Source: Gammaproteobacteria bacterium (lineage in GTDB: Bacteria > Pseudomonadota > Gammaproteobacteria > Enterobacterales > Psychrobiaceae). Taken from it: a stretch of 64,000 nucleotides of DNA. The position numbers were made by a program, and so were the translations under genes. Shown here one piece after another: positions 10,333-19,811 of the stretch (positions are counted from its first letter, which is position 1; every line of letters begins with the position of its first letter). The notes under the pieces were generated by a model. The model saw only the letters and a list, made by a program, of their open reading frames with translations, had not been told where the DNA came from and made no database searches. The DNA lies in contig JABSRT010000014.1 in assembly GCA_013214945.1 (NCBI GenBank), positions 1 through 64,000 on the forward strand. The letters are read 5' to 3'.

Positions 10333-11845
10333 TGATGCCTCCAGCAAGAGAAATAGCGGTGATCACAGCTTGAGCTTTACTGCGTGTTTCGTCGGTTTCG
10401 GCTTGTGGATCTGAATCAAACACCACGCCTGCGCCGGCTTGAATAATGGCTTTGCCATTGCTGACAAAGGCCGAACGAATAATAATACAGCTGTCCATGT
10501 CGCCGGCACTATTGAGATAGCCGACGGCGCCACCGTAACTGCCACGGCGTTGTTGTTCTGTTTGACGAATAAGGTTTGCGGCTTTAATTTTTGGCGCGCC
10601 AACCAAGGTGCCCATGTTCATGCACGCTTGGTAAGCATGCAGTGCATCAAGATCGTCACGTAGTTTACCGGTAACCCGAGACACTAAGTGCATTACATGA
10701 GAATAACGGTCTACTTTTAGTAACTCGGCAACTTTACGGGTTCCTGGTTCTGAAATACGCGCGACATCATTACGGGCTAAATCAACCAACATAATATGTT
10801 CGGCTAATTCTTTTTTGTCGAGGCGTAAATCAAGTTCAATTCGGCCGTCTAAATCATCATTAATTGAACCGTCGTGATTTAACCCGCGGCGTCTGGTGCC
10901 GGCAATTGGGTAAACTTCCACTAGGTTGCTGGCTTTTTCATACTTAAGCGCACTTTCTGGCGACGCGCCAAATAGCACGAACTCGCTGTCTTTAACGTAA
11001 AACATATAAGGCGACGGGTTTGTTATCTTAAGCTGGTTATAAGCGGCTAACGGATTAGGGCAGGGCAGCGTAAATGCGCGTGATGGCACCACCTGAAAAA
11101 TATTACCTTGCACGATCTGTTCTTTAAGCTCAATTACCTGTTGGCTAAACTCATTATCGCTTATGTTAACTTCAACTGGCGTAGTAATTGGTTGGCCACA
11201 GTGATCAAAGTTCTTAAATTGATCAATTTGCAATGCAAACTGCTGGTGGCTGGCTGTTATTGAGGTGAGCAACTCGTCAGCATAAACTTGGGTGGTTAAT
11301 GTGGCTTGCTGACTTTGGTGATCTAACACTAATAAACTTTGGCTCAGGTAAAACACAAAATCGGGACAATGATTATCGCCATTTTTAACTTCGGGCAATT
11401 GCTCGATGCTGGCAATCATGTCGTAGGCAAACGTACCCGCGAGTACTTGATCGTTCTCGATTAACTGAAACAACTCACGCAGCGCAGTAAAAGGCGATGG
11501 CGCTTTTAAGCGTTCGTCTTCGTCAAGCTGGTGCGGTGGCAGCGGATAACTTAATGTTAGTTGCTCGGGTGTTTGATTGGTGATGACACTGGCAAAGTGA
11601 TTGCTTAATGGTGCGATTAACGCTCGGCCATTATCATTTAAAACATCAATCACCACATCACGACCGTGACACGTTAGTTTTAAGGCACTGTCGATAACCA
11701 TCAGGCTCTTTAAGCTGTTTTTGCTGTCGATTTCAGCCGACTCAAGCAGCACTACATTGTGACTATTTTTGGTCAATTGACCAAACAGCTCGGTTGGGCT
11801 GGCGCAATAGCGACAATTAGTACTAATTAATTGATTTTTTATCAT
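10325..11845 (-). CDS. trpE: Anthranilate synthase component I
   Basis: This 506-residue chorismate-utilising enzyme converts chorismate to anthranilate. The catalytic C-terminal half carries the IFQVVPSRAF, PIAGTRRRG, HIMLVDLARNDV, MGTLVGAPKI and GAGVVFDSDP motifs. In the N-terminal region LLESAEID is the Ser-bearing tryptophan feedback motif of TrpE. It is the first structural gene of the trp operon and follows the leader peptide and attenuator by about 70 bases. Feedback inhibition by tryptophan is expected from the family and from the LLES motif. Confidence 0.96.
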   Translation of the reverse strand: MIKNQLISTNCRYCASPTELFGQLTKNSHNVVLLESAEIDSKNSLKSLMVIDSALKLTCHGRDVVIDVLNDNGRALIAPLSNHFASVITNQTPEQLTLSYPLPPHQLDEDERLKAPSPFTALRELFQLIENDQVLAGTFAYDMIASIEQLPEVKNGDNHCPDFVFYLSQSLLVLDHQSQQATLTTQVYADELLTSITASHQQFALQIDQFKNFDHCGQPITTPVEVNISDNEFSQQVIELKEQIVQGNIFQVVPSRAFTLPCPNPLAAYNQLKITNPSPYMFYVKDSEFVLFGASPESALKYEKASNLVEVYPIAGTRRRGLNHDGSINDDLDGRIELDLRLDKKELAEHIMLVDLARNDVARISEPGTRKVAELLKVDRYSHVMHLVSRVTGKLRDDLDALHAYQACMNMGTLVGAPKIKAANLIRQTEQQRRGSYGGAVGYLNSAGDMDSCIIIRSAFVSNGKAIIQAGAGVVFDSDPQAETDETRSKAQAVITAISLAGGINE

Positions 11846-11915
11846 CGGTTTAATTCACCCTTTAAACAGGCACGCTTTAATTAAATTTGTCGCGCCATGT
11901 CGTTTATTTCGAACA

Positions 11916-11946
11916 CAAAAAAACCCGCTAGACTTAGCGGGTTTTT
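11916..11946 (-). terminator. trp attenuator terminator
   Basis: A perfect 9-bp stem (AACCCGCTA with TAGCGGGTT, 4-base loop) is followed on the minus strand by a run of seven T. It lies between the leader peptide gene and trpE. A GCGGG stretch at the leader gene's 3' end (complement of 11986-11990) can pair with the CCCGC of the stem, giving the expected antiterminator. Ribosome stalling at the Trp codons of the leader should favour that pairing and let transcription reach trpE. Confidence 0.9.
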
Positions 11947-11977
11947 GTGTTTCTTAGTTTGTATTATTTACAACAAA

Positions 11978-12049
11978 TCACACTGCCCGCATCGCTTGCA
12001 AGTGCCACCACCAAAATTTAGTAAGACGTAAGCTGTTATTTTGTTGCAT
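11978..12049 (-). CDS. trpL: trp operon leader peptide (23 aa)
   Basis: A short reading frame of 23 codons starts at ATG and contains three consecutive TGG (Trp) codons at positions 13-15, then ends TGA about 30 bases before the attenuator stem. This is the layout of classical trp attenuation: low charged tRNA-Trp stalls the ribosome at WWW and frees the downstream antiterminator segment. The ribosome binding site is weak (ACAGG). The peptide itself has no expected function beyond regulation. It was too short to show up as an ordinary gene. Confidence 0.93.
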   Translation of the reverse strand: MQQNNSLRLTKFWWWHLQAMRAV

Positions 12050-12216
12050 AATACCTGTATCTTATAATTTAGTTGTTGTTCGGACTGTCTTCTGCTGGTT
12101 ATTTAACCAAAAGTGACAAGATGTTTGTTGTTTGTGCCTATAGAAGATAACTTTTCGTTATAAAAGTCAAGTCTCTATTTACATAAGGTTAAAATTTTGA
12201 ATAAGTTGGGTCAAAA

Positions 12217-13050
12217 ATGATTGTTGATTTACATTGCCATAGCACCATATCTGATGGCGTATTGTCGCCGCAAGCCGTTGCAAACAGGGCTGTTGAGCGT
12301 GGTGTTGGCATGCTGGCGTTAACGGATCATGACTCGATTGGCGGACTGGCGTTATTACAAAAAGAAATAACTGATAACAATTTAGATCTGCAATTAATTT
12401 CAGGTGTTGAAATTTCGACCTGTTGGCAAAACAAAGATATTCACATTGTTGGTTTAAATTTTGATCCGAAATCGCCGTTGTTAACAGCTTACTTGCTTGA
12501 GCAAGACGAAATTCGTGAACAACGGGCGCGTGACATCGCTGCTCGTTTATTAAAGGCTAAACAAATTCCTGATGTTTACGAAGGCGCTAAAGCCATTGCG
12601 GGCGACGCTCAAATTACTCGCTCACACGTTGCGCGTTATTTAATCCAGGCGGGTATCGTAAAAGACAATGCCAGCGCGTTTAAAAAATTGTTAGCGCGCG
12701 GTCAGGCAGGTTATGTACCAAGTCCGTGGCCTTCAATGGCCTCAGCCATTGAAGTGATTACAAAAAGTGGCGGCCAGGCGGTACTGGCTCACCCAATGGG
12801 TTATAAACTCTCGGGTAAATGGTTACGGCGTGTGATTGTTGACTTTAAAGCCGCTGGTGGCCACGCGATAGAAGTTGCCGGTTGCCAATTAGCCGCGCAA
12901 CAACGCAGTCAATTGGGGCAATATTGTCTTGAATATGATTTACTGGCGTCGCAAGGCAGCGATTTTCATTTTCCAGCCAGTTGGATAGAGTTGGGGCGCA
13001 ATTTGTATTTACCTAAAGATGTTACTGGCGTGTGGGAAAGTTGGTCGTAA
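12217..13050 (+). CDS. rnm: PHP-domain phosphoesterase / 5'-3' exoribonuclease RNase AM
   Basis: This 277-residue PHP-domain protein starts MIVDLHCHSTISDG and keeps the metal ligands of the family: DLHCHS, LTDHDS near residue 40, the Glu of ISGVEIST, HIVGLNF, SHVARYL, LAHPMG and a final GSDFHFP. The E. coli orthologue YciV (Rnm) trims 5' ends of short RNAs and rRNA precursors and was earlier described as a 5'-nucleotidase. It is divergent from trp, with the leader and both promoters in the intervening 370 bases. It leads a run of five plus-strand genes. Confidence 0.9.
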   Translation: MIVDLHCHSTISDGVLSPQAVANRAVERGVGMLALTDHDSIGGLALLQKEITDNNLDLQLISGVEISTCWQNKDIHIVGLNFDPKSPLLTAYLLEQDEIREQRARDIAARLLKAKQIPDVYEGAKAIAGDAQITRSHVARYLIQAGIVKDNASAFKKLLARGQAGYVPSPWPSMASAIEVITKSGGQAVLAHPMGYKLSGKWLRRVIVDFKAAGGHAIEVAGCQLAAQQRSQLGQYCLEYDLLASQGSDFHFPASWIELGRNLYLPKDVTGVWESWS

Positions 13051-13134
13051 TACCAATTATTATAAATAACATCTTGTTTGAGCTATTATTACCATCGTTA
13101 TTCGCGTAAATCACCTTAATAAATTGGAGTTCGT

Positions 13135-13755
13135 ATGAGTCAGTTTTTTTATGTCCACCCCGATAATCCCCAGGCTCGATTAATCGACCAGGCGGCTAAG
13201 ATCATCAGTGATGGCGGTGTGGTGATTTATCCGACCGATTCAGGTTATGCAATTGGCTGTCAACTCGACAACAAAAGTGCGTTTGATAAAATATGCCGGA
13301 TTAGAGACATCAGTAAAGAACACAATTTTACCCTGATGTGCAGTGATTTATCGCAAATATCAAATTATGTTCGGTTTGATAATCAGTGTTTTAGAGCGCT
13401 GCGCAATAATACCCCTGGTGCTTATACCTTTGTTTTTAGGGCGACCAAAGAAGTGCCAAAACGGGTTCAAAATGCCAAAAGAAAAACCATTGGCATTCGG
13501 ATCCCCAACAACATTATTGCTTTGGCGTTGCTCGAAAAATTAGCCGAGCCAATTTTGTCGACCTCACTTATTTTGCCCGGCTCGGTAATGACCGAGTCAG
13601 ATCCGGAAGATATTAGAGACAAGCTTGAAAAACACGTTGAGCTAATCATCAACGGTGGCCACCTTGGTGAACACCCAACAACAGTCGTCGATATGTCTGA
13701 CGGTGATTTTTCTATTATTCGGGTCGGTAGTGGCGACGTGGCCCCATTCGAATAA
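13135..13755 (+). CDS. yciO: YrdC/Sua5-family protein YciO
   Basis: This 206-residue protein has the YrdC fold that binds double-stranded RNA and, in TsaC/Sua5, makes threonylcarbamoyl-AMP for tRNA t6A. The opening IISDGGVVIYPTDSGYAIGCQ and the KRVQNAKRKTIGIRIP segment fit the YciO branch, where activity is weaker or less certain than for TsaC. A good GGAG site lies 8 bases before the ATG. It sits 84 bases after the PHP gene, as in many gammaproteobacteria. I call it YciO rather than TsaC because of this context. Confidence 0.85.
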   Translation: MSQFFYVHPDNPQARLIDQAAKIISDGGVVIYPTDSGYAIGCQLDNKSAFDKICRIRDISKEHNFTLMCSDLSQISNYVRFDNQCFRALRNNTPGAYTFVFRATKEVPKRVQNAKRKTIGIRIPNNIIALALLEKLAEPILSTSLILPGSVMTESDPEDIRDKLEKHVELIINGGHLGEHPTTVVDMSDGDFSIIRVGSGDVAPFE

Positions 13756-13859
13756 CATTCACTAATTGTGGTATGAAATTCGTTGTAATGTGAAACTGGC
13801 TGCAATTTCAGCCCTTTTATTCTCTTTGTATTTTTTTGTTTTAAGGTTATACCGTTATA

Positions 13860-14678
13860 ATGACGATAGACGTCGAACTAGCCCCTGAGCCAATTGCGAT
13901 GGTTGCAGGGCTGCCCTTTGTCAAACAACCCAGTGATTTGTTTATTCCTCCTGATGCATTGCAAGTATTCTTGCAAGCTTTTGAAGGACCGCTAGATCTA
14001 TTATTGTATTTAATTCGTAAACATAAATTCGATATTATCGATTTACCCATTTTTGAAATTACCGAACAATATATGGAATATATCGAGGTAATCAATGATC
14101 TCGATTTAGATTTAGCGGCGGAATATTTATTGATGGCGGCGATCTTGGCCGAGATTAAATCACGCATGTTATTGCCTGTTAAGCAAGAAACATACGACGA
14201 CGAAGAAGAACAAGATCCACGTTTAGCCTTAGTTGAACATTTAAAAGAATATGAGCGTTATAAACAAGCGGCATTAGATCTTGATTTACTGCCTCGCAGC
14301 GATCGTGATTATCAGCAAGCGCAAGTCGCATTGGCCGATAATTTAGCGCCAGTGGTATTGCCAGCTGAGGTCGAGTTAGGCCAACTGTTTGCCGCTTATA
14401 GCGCGGTGTTAAAAAGAGTGGATAGCCAAACTCACCATAAGGTCGAGCGCGAAAAATTATCGACCCGAGCACGGATGACCCAAATATTAGCGCAATTAAA
14501 CCAGGTTGAGTTTTTGCCATTTGAGCAATTATTTGAATTAAGTGAAGGACGCAGTGGCGTGGTCGTGTCATTTATTGCGGTGCTGGAGTTGGCTAAAGAG
14601 CGTTTAATATCTTGGCGAGAAACCACCGAGCCTAACCAATTAATAGTGTTTAAACGAAATGATAACAACCAAGACTGA
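13860..14678 (+). CDS. scpA: Segregation and condensation protein A
   Basis: This 272-residue kleisin bridges the two heads of the SMC dimer in the bacterial condensin complex and recruits ScpB. The N-terminal FEGPLDLLLYLIRKHKFDI is the family signature; the middle is acidic, and the C-terminal winged helix region contains FLPFEQLFE. About 35 extra residues precede the signature, and the ATG chosen is the first one available. The gene overlaps scpB by 20 bases. No smc gene is in this window. Confidence 0.93.
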   Translation: MTIDVELAPEPIAMVAGLPFVKQPSDLFIPPDALQVFLQAFEGPLDLLLYLIRKHKFDIIDLPIFEITEQYMEYIEVINDLDLDLAAEYLLMAAILAEIKSRMLLPVKQETYDDEEEQDPRLALVEHLKEYERYKQAALDLDLLPRSDRDYQQAQVALADNLAPVVLPAEVELGQLFAAYSAVLKRVDSQTHHKVEREKLSTRARMTQILAQLNQVEFLPFEQLFELSEGRSGVVVSFIAVLELAKERLISWRETTEPNQLIVFKRNDNNQD

Positions 14679-15249
14679 ACCTAATAGTGCAAGTAATATT
14701 AAAGCACTGATTGAAGCTGCGATTTTCTCGGTCAGCAAACCAATTAGCGTTGCACGAATAAAACAAACAATATTGGCAGATACTGATATTAGCTCGCGGC
14801 AAATAACTGATACAATAGCGCAGTTGCAAACTGAATATCAGGATCGCGGAATTGTATTGCTAGCCACTGCTAGCGGTTATCAATTTGTCACCCGTCCTGA
14901 ACTTAGCGCCAGTTTAGCCATTTTATGGCAAGAAAAAGCGCCGCGTTATTCGCGAGCACTGCTAGAAACATTGGCACTAGTTGCTTACAGACAACCGATA
15001 ACCCGTGGTGAAATAGAACAATTACGTGGTGTCGCAGTAAGTAGTCAGATTATGAAAACCCTTATTGAGCGGCAATGGGTCAAGGTGGTTGGGCACAAAG
15101 AAGTGCCCGGTAAGCCATCAATTTATGGCACCACCAATCAATTTTTAGATTATTTTGGTCTTGATAAACTGGCTCAGTTGCCGGTGTTGTCAGACAATCA
15201 ACTCGAAGCGGCAATTAGCGACTTCGAGCAACAACAGGTATCACCATGA
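14659..15249 (+). CDS. scpB: Segregation and condensation protein B
   Basis: ScpB (196 aa) is a dimer of winged-helix domains that binds the ScpA linker in the SMC condensin complex. The hallmark stretch [20 protein letters not shown] lies near residue 115, followed by [18 protein letters not shown] and GKPSIYGTT. The reading frame starts inside the end of scpA and overlaps the start of rluB by 4 bases (ATGA), so the three genes form one tight unit, as is common in this group of bacteria. Confidence 0.95.
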   Translation: MITTKTEPNSASNIKALIEAAIFSVSKPISVARIKQTILADTDISSRQITDTIAQLQTEYQDRGIVLLATASGYQFVTRPELSASLAILWQEKAPRYSRALLETLALVAYRQPITRGEIEQLRGVAVSSQIMKTLIERQWVKVVGHKEVPGKPSIYGTTNQFLDYFGLDKLAQLPVLSDNQLEAAISDFEQQQVSP

Positions 15250-16190
15250 GTGAAAAGTTACAAAAAGTATTAGCCCGCGCTGGGCAAGGTTCCCGCCGTG
15301 AGCTGGAAAAATGGATTAACGACGGTCGAGTTAGTGTTAATGGCGATATCGTGGGTCTTGGTTGCCGCGTTGAGGCAACTGACGCAGTACGTGTCGACGG
15401 CATTAAAATTGATATCGTCAAATCAAGCGAGCAAGTGTGCCGAGTAATTGCTTATCATAAGCAAGAAGGCGAAATGTGTACTCGGGTTGATCCGCAAGGT
15501 CGCGAAACTGTGTTTGATCGTTTACCTAAGATTAAAGATGGTCGTTGGGTTGCAATTGGTCGTCTTGATATCAATACCTCAGGTTTATTGTTATTTACCA
15601 ATGATGGTGAATTGGCTAATCGTTTAATGCATCCGTCACACGAAGTTGAACGTGAATATGCGGTACGAACTTTTGGCGAAGTGACCGACAAAGTGATTCA
15701 AAACTTACGTTCTGGCGTTACTTTGGAAGACGGCGTGGCCAGTTTTTCTAAAGTGAAAGCTTCAGGTGGTGAGGGTGTTAACTCTTGGTACCATGTGACC
15801 TTAGCTGAAGGACGTAACCGTGAAGTGCGCCGGATGTGGGAATCGCAAGAAGTTCAAGTTAGCCGATTAATCCGTGTTCGTTATGGTGACATCGCGTTAG
15901 AGAAAAGCTTACCGCGTGGCGGTTGGCAGGAACTTGAATTAATCCCGGTTAATTACCTGCGTAAAATGGTCGGCCTGGAAGAAGAAACAGTTTCATTCCT
16001 AGCGGTTCGTGAAGAGCATCGTAATAAGTCAGCTCGGATCCGTCGTGCGGTTCGTCGTCATGCAACGATTCAAAAGAAAAAAGCCGATGAAAGTGGCGGC
16101 CGTAAGAAAAGTGCTCGCGCTAGTACTGGCAGTCCTAAACGATTCCCTAGTAAGAAAAAGTCGACGCAAAAACGCAGAATTCGCGATTAA
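15246..16190 (+). CDS. rluB: 23S rRNA pseudouridine(2605) synthase
   Basis: The enzyme converts U2605 of 23S rRNA to pseudouridine. Residues 2-48 form an S4 RNA-binding domain ([15 protein letters not shown]), and the catalytic Asp is in [18 protein letters not shown] near residue 105. The C-terminal 60 residues are strongly basic (Lys, Arg, Ser), an extension often seen in RluB. The length of 314 fits E. coli RluB (291) plus this tail. It is the last gene of the scpA-scpB-rluB run and is followed by a clear terminator. Confidence 0.92.
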   Translation: MSEKLQKVLARAGQGSRRELEKWINDGRVSVNGDIVGLGCRVEATDAVRVDGIKIDIVKSSEQVCRVIAYHKQEGEMCTRVDPQGRETVFDRLPKIKDGRWVAIGRLDINTSGLLLFTNDGELANRLMHPSHEVEREYAVRTFGEVTDKVIQNLRSGVTLEDGVASFSKVKASGGEGVNSWYHVTLAEGRNREVRRMWESQEVQVSRLIRVRYGDIALEKSLPRGGWQELELIPVNYLRKMVGLEEETVSFLAVREEHRNKSARIRRAVRRHATIQKKKADESGGRKKSARASTGSPKRFPSKKKSTQKRRIRD

Positions 16191-16229
16191 TAGCCATTGA
16201 GCTAATGTAACGTTAGTTCTGACATTATT

Positions 16230-16265
16230 AAAAAGCCGCTAGTCATGTTGATAGCGGCTTTTTTA
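16230..16265 (+). terminator. Rho-independent terminator after rluB
   Basis: The stem AAAGCCGCTA / TAGCGGCTTT (10 bp, 10-base loop) is followed by a T-run on the plus strand, 40 bases after the rluB stop. The A-rich left side could let it work in both directions. Confidence 0.9.
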
Positions 16266-16346
16266 TTGGGTGTTAGCAAGTGGTTTGGAAGTGGTTTGTG
16301 GTGCACTGCATATTGAATTCGGGCCATCTAACTTAATGATGTGGCT

Positions 16347-17249
16347 TTATACCCGATTAGAAATTTCAAAGATTAGTTCGCGGATCCAGCGGTGAGCATC
16401 ACTGTCGTGAGTCCGTTCATGCCATGCCATTATTTTTGTAAACCCGGGAACCTCAAAGGGTAAGCTCATGGTGGTTAAACCTTGTGTATTTTTTATTAGT
16501 CGTTTGGGTACTACAGCGCAGAGATCACTGCTTGTTAATATATCGACCAAGGATAAAAAACTGGGCACGGACAATACCACGCGTCGTTGTTTGCCCAGAG
16601 AATTAAGAACATTATCAGTAACCCCTTCAAATGCGCCGCCAACATATGACACGATAGCGTGGTCAATACTACAAAACTGTTCAATGCTTAGTGCGTTCTC
16701 ATTACAAAGTGGGTGTCCATTTCGCAACACACAGACATAAGATTCATCAAATAATTTCTTGGCTCGTAAATTTTCAGGACACACATTGGGGGTCGATAAT
16801 GCAATGTCTACAATTCCGCGTTCCATTTGATCAAATAACTTATCTTCATCAATCCAACGAATGGACACTTTGATATTCGGTGCTTGTAACCTTAATTGAA
16901 TTAACAGAGGTTCAATGATGGCTTTTAACGAATAATCAGTCGCTGCAATCGACAGTGTTAGCTCAGCTGATTCGGGAATAAATAGAGTGGGCTCTAAAAC
17001 TCTGTCGAGCTCTTGAAGTAACTTCTTAATAGGTGCTGCTAGTTCATTAGCCCGAGTGGTTGGAATAACCCCATGCTGACTGCGTACAAAAAGCTGATCG
17101 CCTAGGCTATGGCGCATTCGTGTCAGCATTCCACTAACGGCCGGTTGACTCACCGCCAGTTTTTCGGCAGCTCTTGAGACATTTTTTTCGTCCATTAAGG
17201 TATCGAATACCCTAAGAAGATTCAGATCGAGATTTTTTAGGTTTGCCAT
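16347..17249 (-). CDS. LysR family transcriptional regulator
   Basis: This 300-residue protein has the LysR layout: an N-terminal winged helix-turn-helix (NLDLNLLRVFDTLMDEKNVSRAAEKLAVSQPAVS, given here only by its ends LDLNLLRVF and SQPAVSGML) and a periplasmic-binding-like effector domain from about residue 90. It resembles the NodD/LinR/SyrM-like branch that begins with LDLNLL. It lies 87 bases downstream of the SRPBCC gene on the same strand; the inducer and targets are unknown. Confidence 0.9.
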   Translation of the reverse strand: MANLKNLDLNLLRVFDTLMDEKNVSRAAEKLAVSQPAVSGMLTRMRHSLGDQLFVRSQHGVIPTTRANELAAPIKKLLQELDRVLEPTLFIPESAELTLSIAATDYSLKAIIEPLLIQLRLQAPNIKVSIRWIDEDKLFDQMERGIVDIALSTPNVCPENLRAKKLFDESYVCVLRNGHPLCNENALSIEQFCSIDHAIVSYVGGAFEGVTDNVLNSLGKQRRVVLSVPSFLSLVDILTSSDLCAVVPKRLIKNTQGLTTMSLPFEVPGFTKIMAWHERTHDSDAHRWIRELIFEISNRV

Positions 17250-17336
17250 AAGTTAGTGCAATTATTGATAACTGATTGTGTTGATTATAGAGTAAAAACT
17301 GTTTTTTATTTGGCACAAAACGGCTTTTATCTTTAG

Positions 17337-17846
17337 CTAGACAAGTGCTTTGCGTGCGGCATCAACTAAGCCATCTAACCACTCTTGATGACCATTTATC
17401 ATTGGGTTTGGCTTTGTTACTGCCAGCTCTTTGGCAGGGGCACCGTTTTGTGTTTCTTGAGTTAGGATCCTAACGCGGTTATTAGAAAGATCTTCGATCA
17501 ACCATGCGTGATGCACATCTAACCGAGTTTCACCTTCACCTGTCCAGCCGTGCCATGCTATACGAGCAGCTTGCCCTTTGACTGGCGCTATATGTTCGAC
17601 ACATTGAGATTCAACTGGGAACCCAAAGGTTTCAAAATAGAAACGGACATTATTTTCTAACGCAGGGCCTTGATCATTATAGAATCGAGCATTAGCTGAG
17701 TTAGCGTAATAGGTTGGCCAAAGCGATGGCGTGTTCAGTAGCGGCCAAATATCTTCAGTTGATAATCCCTCAACGATCACTTCATTAGAACAGTAGTTAT
17801 CGGTAAAGCCAGGTACAAAATTTTCAGGCCAAATGATATCGCTCAT
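17337..17846 (-). CDS. SRPBCC (START-like) family protein
   Basis: This 169-residue protein fits the SRPBCC helix-grip fold with a hydrophobic ligand cavity. It shows the START-like pattern of an early ...EDIWPLLNTPSLWPTYY helix, then a series of beta strands and a long C-terminal helix (WLDGLVDAARKAL). The ligand or reaction cannot be inferred. It lies just upstream of the LysR gene on the same strand, and the two may be cotranscribed. Confidence 0.7.
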   Translation of the reverse strand: MSDIIWPENFVPGFTDNYCSNEVIVEGLSTEDIWPLLNTPSLWPTYYANSANARFYNDQGPALENNVRFYFETFGFPVESQCVEHIAPVKGQAARIAWHGWTGEGETRLDVHHAWLIEDLSNNRVRILTQETQNGAPAKELAVTKPNPMINGHQEWLDGLVDAARKALV

Positions 17847-18046
17847 AAATATATTTCCTCGGATAATGTTGTCGTAAAAACAAGCTGTTTAATTAATGAG
17901 GCTATCTTCGGATATTTTATGTTATTACTTCAATCAGCAATAAGGATAATCCATATTAGGTATACTTATATCTGAGAGGGTTAATGATTACTGCTGAGCA
18001 CGAATGTTTAGGAACAATTAAGTTTGCCCTCTAGAATTTGGGATAT

Positions 18047-18217
18047 TTGCAGTACCAAAAGAAAATACGATTAAATGAAGCCAAGCGTTTTATGCTAACA
18101 GACAAGTTCGACGCAGCAACCGCCGGTTATAAAGTGGGTTACGAAAGTGCCTCTCAGTTTAGTCGTGAATATAGCCGCATGTTTGGTGCGCCACCACGGC
18201 GTGATATAAAATCTTAA
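18047..18217 (+). pseudogene. C-terminal remnant of an AraC-family regulator
   Basis: A 56-codon frame without a start codon encodes the second helix-turn-helix of an AraC-type DNA-binding domain: [17 protein letters not shown], then [19 protein letters not shown] and a final MFGAPPR. An in-frame TAG sits just upstream, so the front of the gene is gone. The region 17847-18046 before it holds no further recognisable coding sequence. It is a dead gene left between the SRPBCC and MocR genes. Confidence 0.8.
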
Positions 18218-18275
18218 GGCGATTAAATTAAGCGAATTAAGCTAAGAAAATTAAGCTAAGTATTTAGGCTAAGTA

Positions 18276-19616
18276 TTAAAACGGAAATGGCGCATTGGCC
18301 GGTTCCGCCAGCAATTCTTTTAATAAAATGAGGCCTTGTTCTAGGCGTTGCTCGGTGCTGATCGACATCAGTGAAAGTCGAATATGCGCGGCCTCATTGC
18401 CTGACACATCAAAGTAACTGCCACTGCTAACAATTATGCCACGATTTTTTGCTTCTATGATTAAGCGCTCTGGTTTCCAATGAGCCGGAAGCGGCAGCCA
18501 AAGGTGATATCCCGTTGAGTCGCAGGCTATTTGTGGCAATATTTTTCGAGCCAAGGCTTGGCGTTCAACAGCTGTTTGACGCTGAACATCAGCCATTACA
18601 AAGGCTTGTCCCGAGACAATTAACTGGGTCGCTGCAAGGTAGTTGATTGGCGATGACAACCAAATGTTGGCGCGAATATGAGCATTTAGCAGCGCAACCT
18701 GACTCGCTGGCGCTTTAATATAACCGCAACGCATTGCTGGGCTCAGCGCTTTTGACAGCGCCGATACATGAAAGGCTAATTCAGGAATAAAATTACTAAT
18801 CGCAGCAATAGGTTGTTGGTTTAGGAAACCATAAATATCGTCTTCAATCAGCCAAATTTCTCGCTGGTTGATAATGTCTGCTATTTCGCGGCGGCGCTGT
18901 AATGGCATGGTAATGCCCGTAGGGTTTTGGTGCGATGGGATCACAACCACTAATTTAGGCTGATGCTGGGTAATAACCTGATCCAATGCTTGCGGGTCCA
19001 TGCCCTGTTTATCCATAGCAACACCAACCACATTACGTCCTGACATACTGGCAATGGCCAAAATACCCGGATAGGTTAACGCTTCTACCGCAATGGTGTC
19101 TCCGGGTTGGGTCAAGGCGTTTATAAGCAGTGACAGTGCGTGTTGAGCGCCGTTGGTCAACAGGGTATTGCTAGTATCGCCACCGGTTAAGCCAAAGTGC
19201 TTAGCCCAAGTAACCCCACTTTGGCGATGAACTTCGTGGCCTGAATGTTCGGTATATCCAATCATTTGTGCGGTCAGTTGATTAGCCGCAGCTTGATAAG
19301 CCTGTTGCAGTCCCTGCACATTTTTGTATAAACACGGCTGAAGAATTGAAAAGTTAAAGTTGTCGTGTTCTTCCGGTGCCTGAATGGCCTGATTTAAATT
19401 AGCTTGGTCACACACAAAGGTGCCGCGGCCAACAAATGACTCAAGTCGTCCCTTGTCAGCTAATAATTTATAGGCTTTGGCGATAGTCGCTGGCGTTGTG
19501 TCTAATTCAGTGGCAAGTAATCGATGAGTTGGCAGTTTGGATTGCAATGGGTATTTGCCTTGATCAATCCGCTGCTCAATGATTTGCGCAATTTTACTGA
19601 ATTTAACGTCGCTCAC
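18276..19616 (-). CDS. MocR-type regulator (GntR winged helix fused to aminotransferase domain)
   Basis: The protein has a GntR DNA-binding domain at residues 1-70 (SKLPTHRLLATELDTTPATIAKAY) joined to a fold-type I PLP aminotransferase domain. The PLP lysine lies in HVSALSKALSPAMRCGY. Such MocR proteins regulate vitamin B6, GABA or amino acid genes using PLP as sensor. I prefer the GTG at 19616 (446 aa) because AGGAAAG precedes it by 5 bases; an in-frame ATG at 19652 is possible. It is divergent from the hydroxyisobutyrate dehydrogenase-like gene, which it may control. Confidence 0.88.
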   Translation of the reverse strand: MSDVKFSKIAQIIEQRIDQGKYPLQSKLPTHRLLATELDTTPATIAKAYKLLADKGRLESFVGRGTFVCDQANLNQAIQAPEEHDNFNFSILQPCLYKNVQGLQQAYQAAANQLTAQMIGYTEHSGHEVHRQSGVTWAKHFGLTGGDTSNTLLTNGAQHALSLLINALTQPGDTIAVEALTYPGILAIASMSGRNVVGVAMDKQGMDPQALDQVITQHQPKLVVVIPSHQNPTGITMPLQRRREIADIINQREIWLIEDDIYGFLNQQPIAAISNFIPELAFHVSALSKALSPAMRCGYIKAPASQVALLNAHIRANIWLSSPINYLAATQLIVSGQAFVMADVQRQTAVERQALARKILPQIACDSTGYHLWLPLPAHWKPERLIIEAKNRGIIVSSGSYFDVSGNEAAHIRLSLMSISTEQRLEQGLILLKELLAEPANAPFPF

Positions 19617-19811
19617 TTTATCTTTCCTAATGTCTTTATTTAGCCATATCAATTGTCACTAAGCGTGACCGATTTTGACTTATGTTGAATTATTTGACTT
19701 TGAGCTAGTTTAATCCGATTTAAAAAGGAATCAATTGTTTTGATAAATAGACATTGACATATGTCATTAAGATCGATTAAGTTAGTTCAAAACATAAAGA
19801 GGAAATAAATC

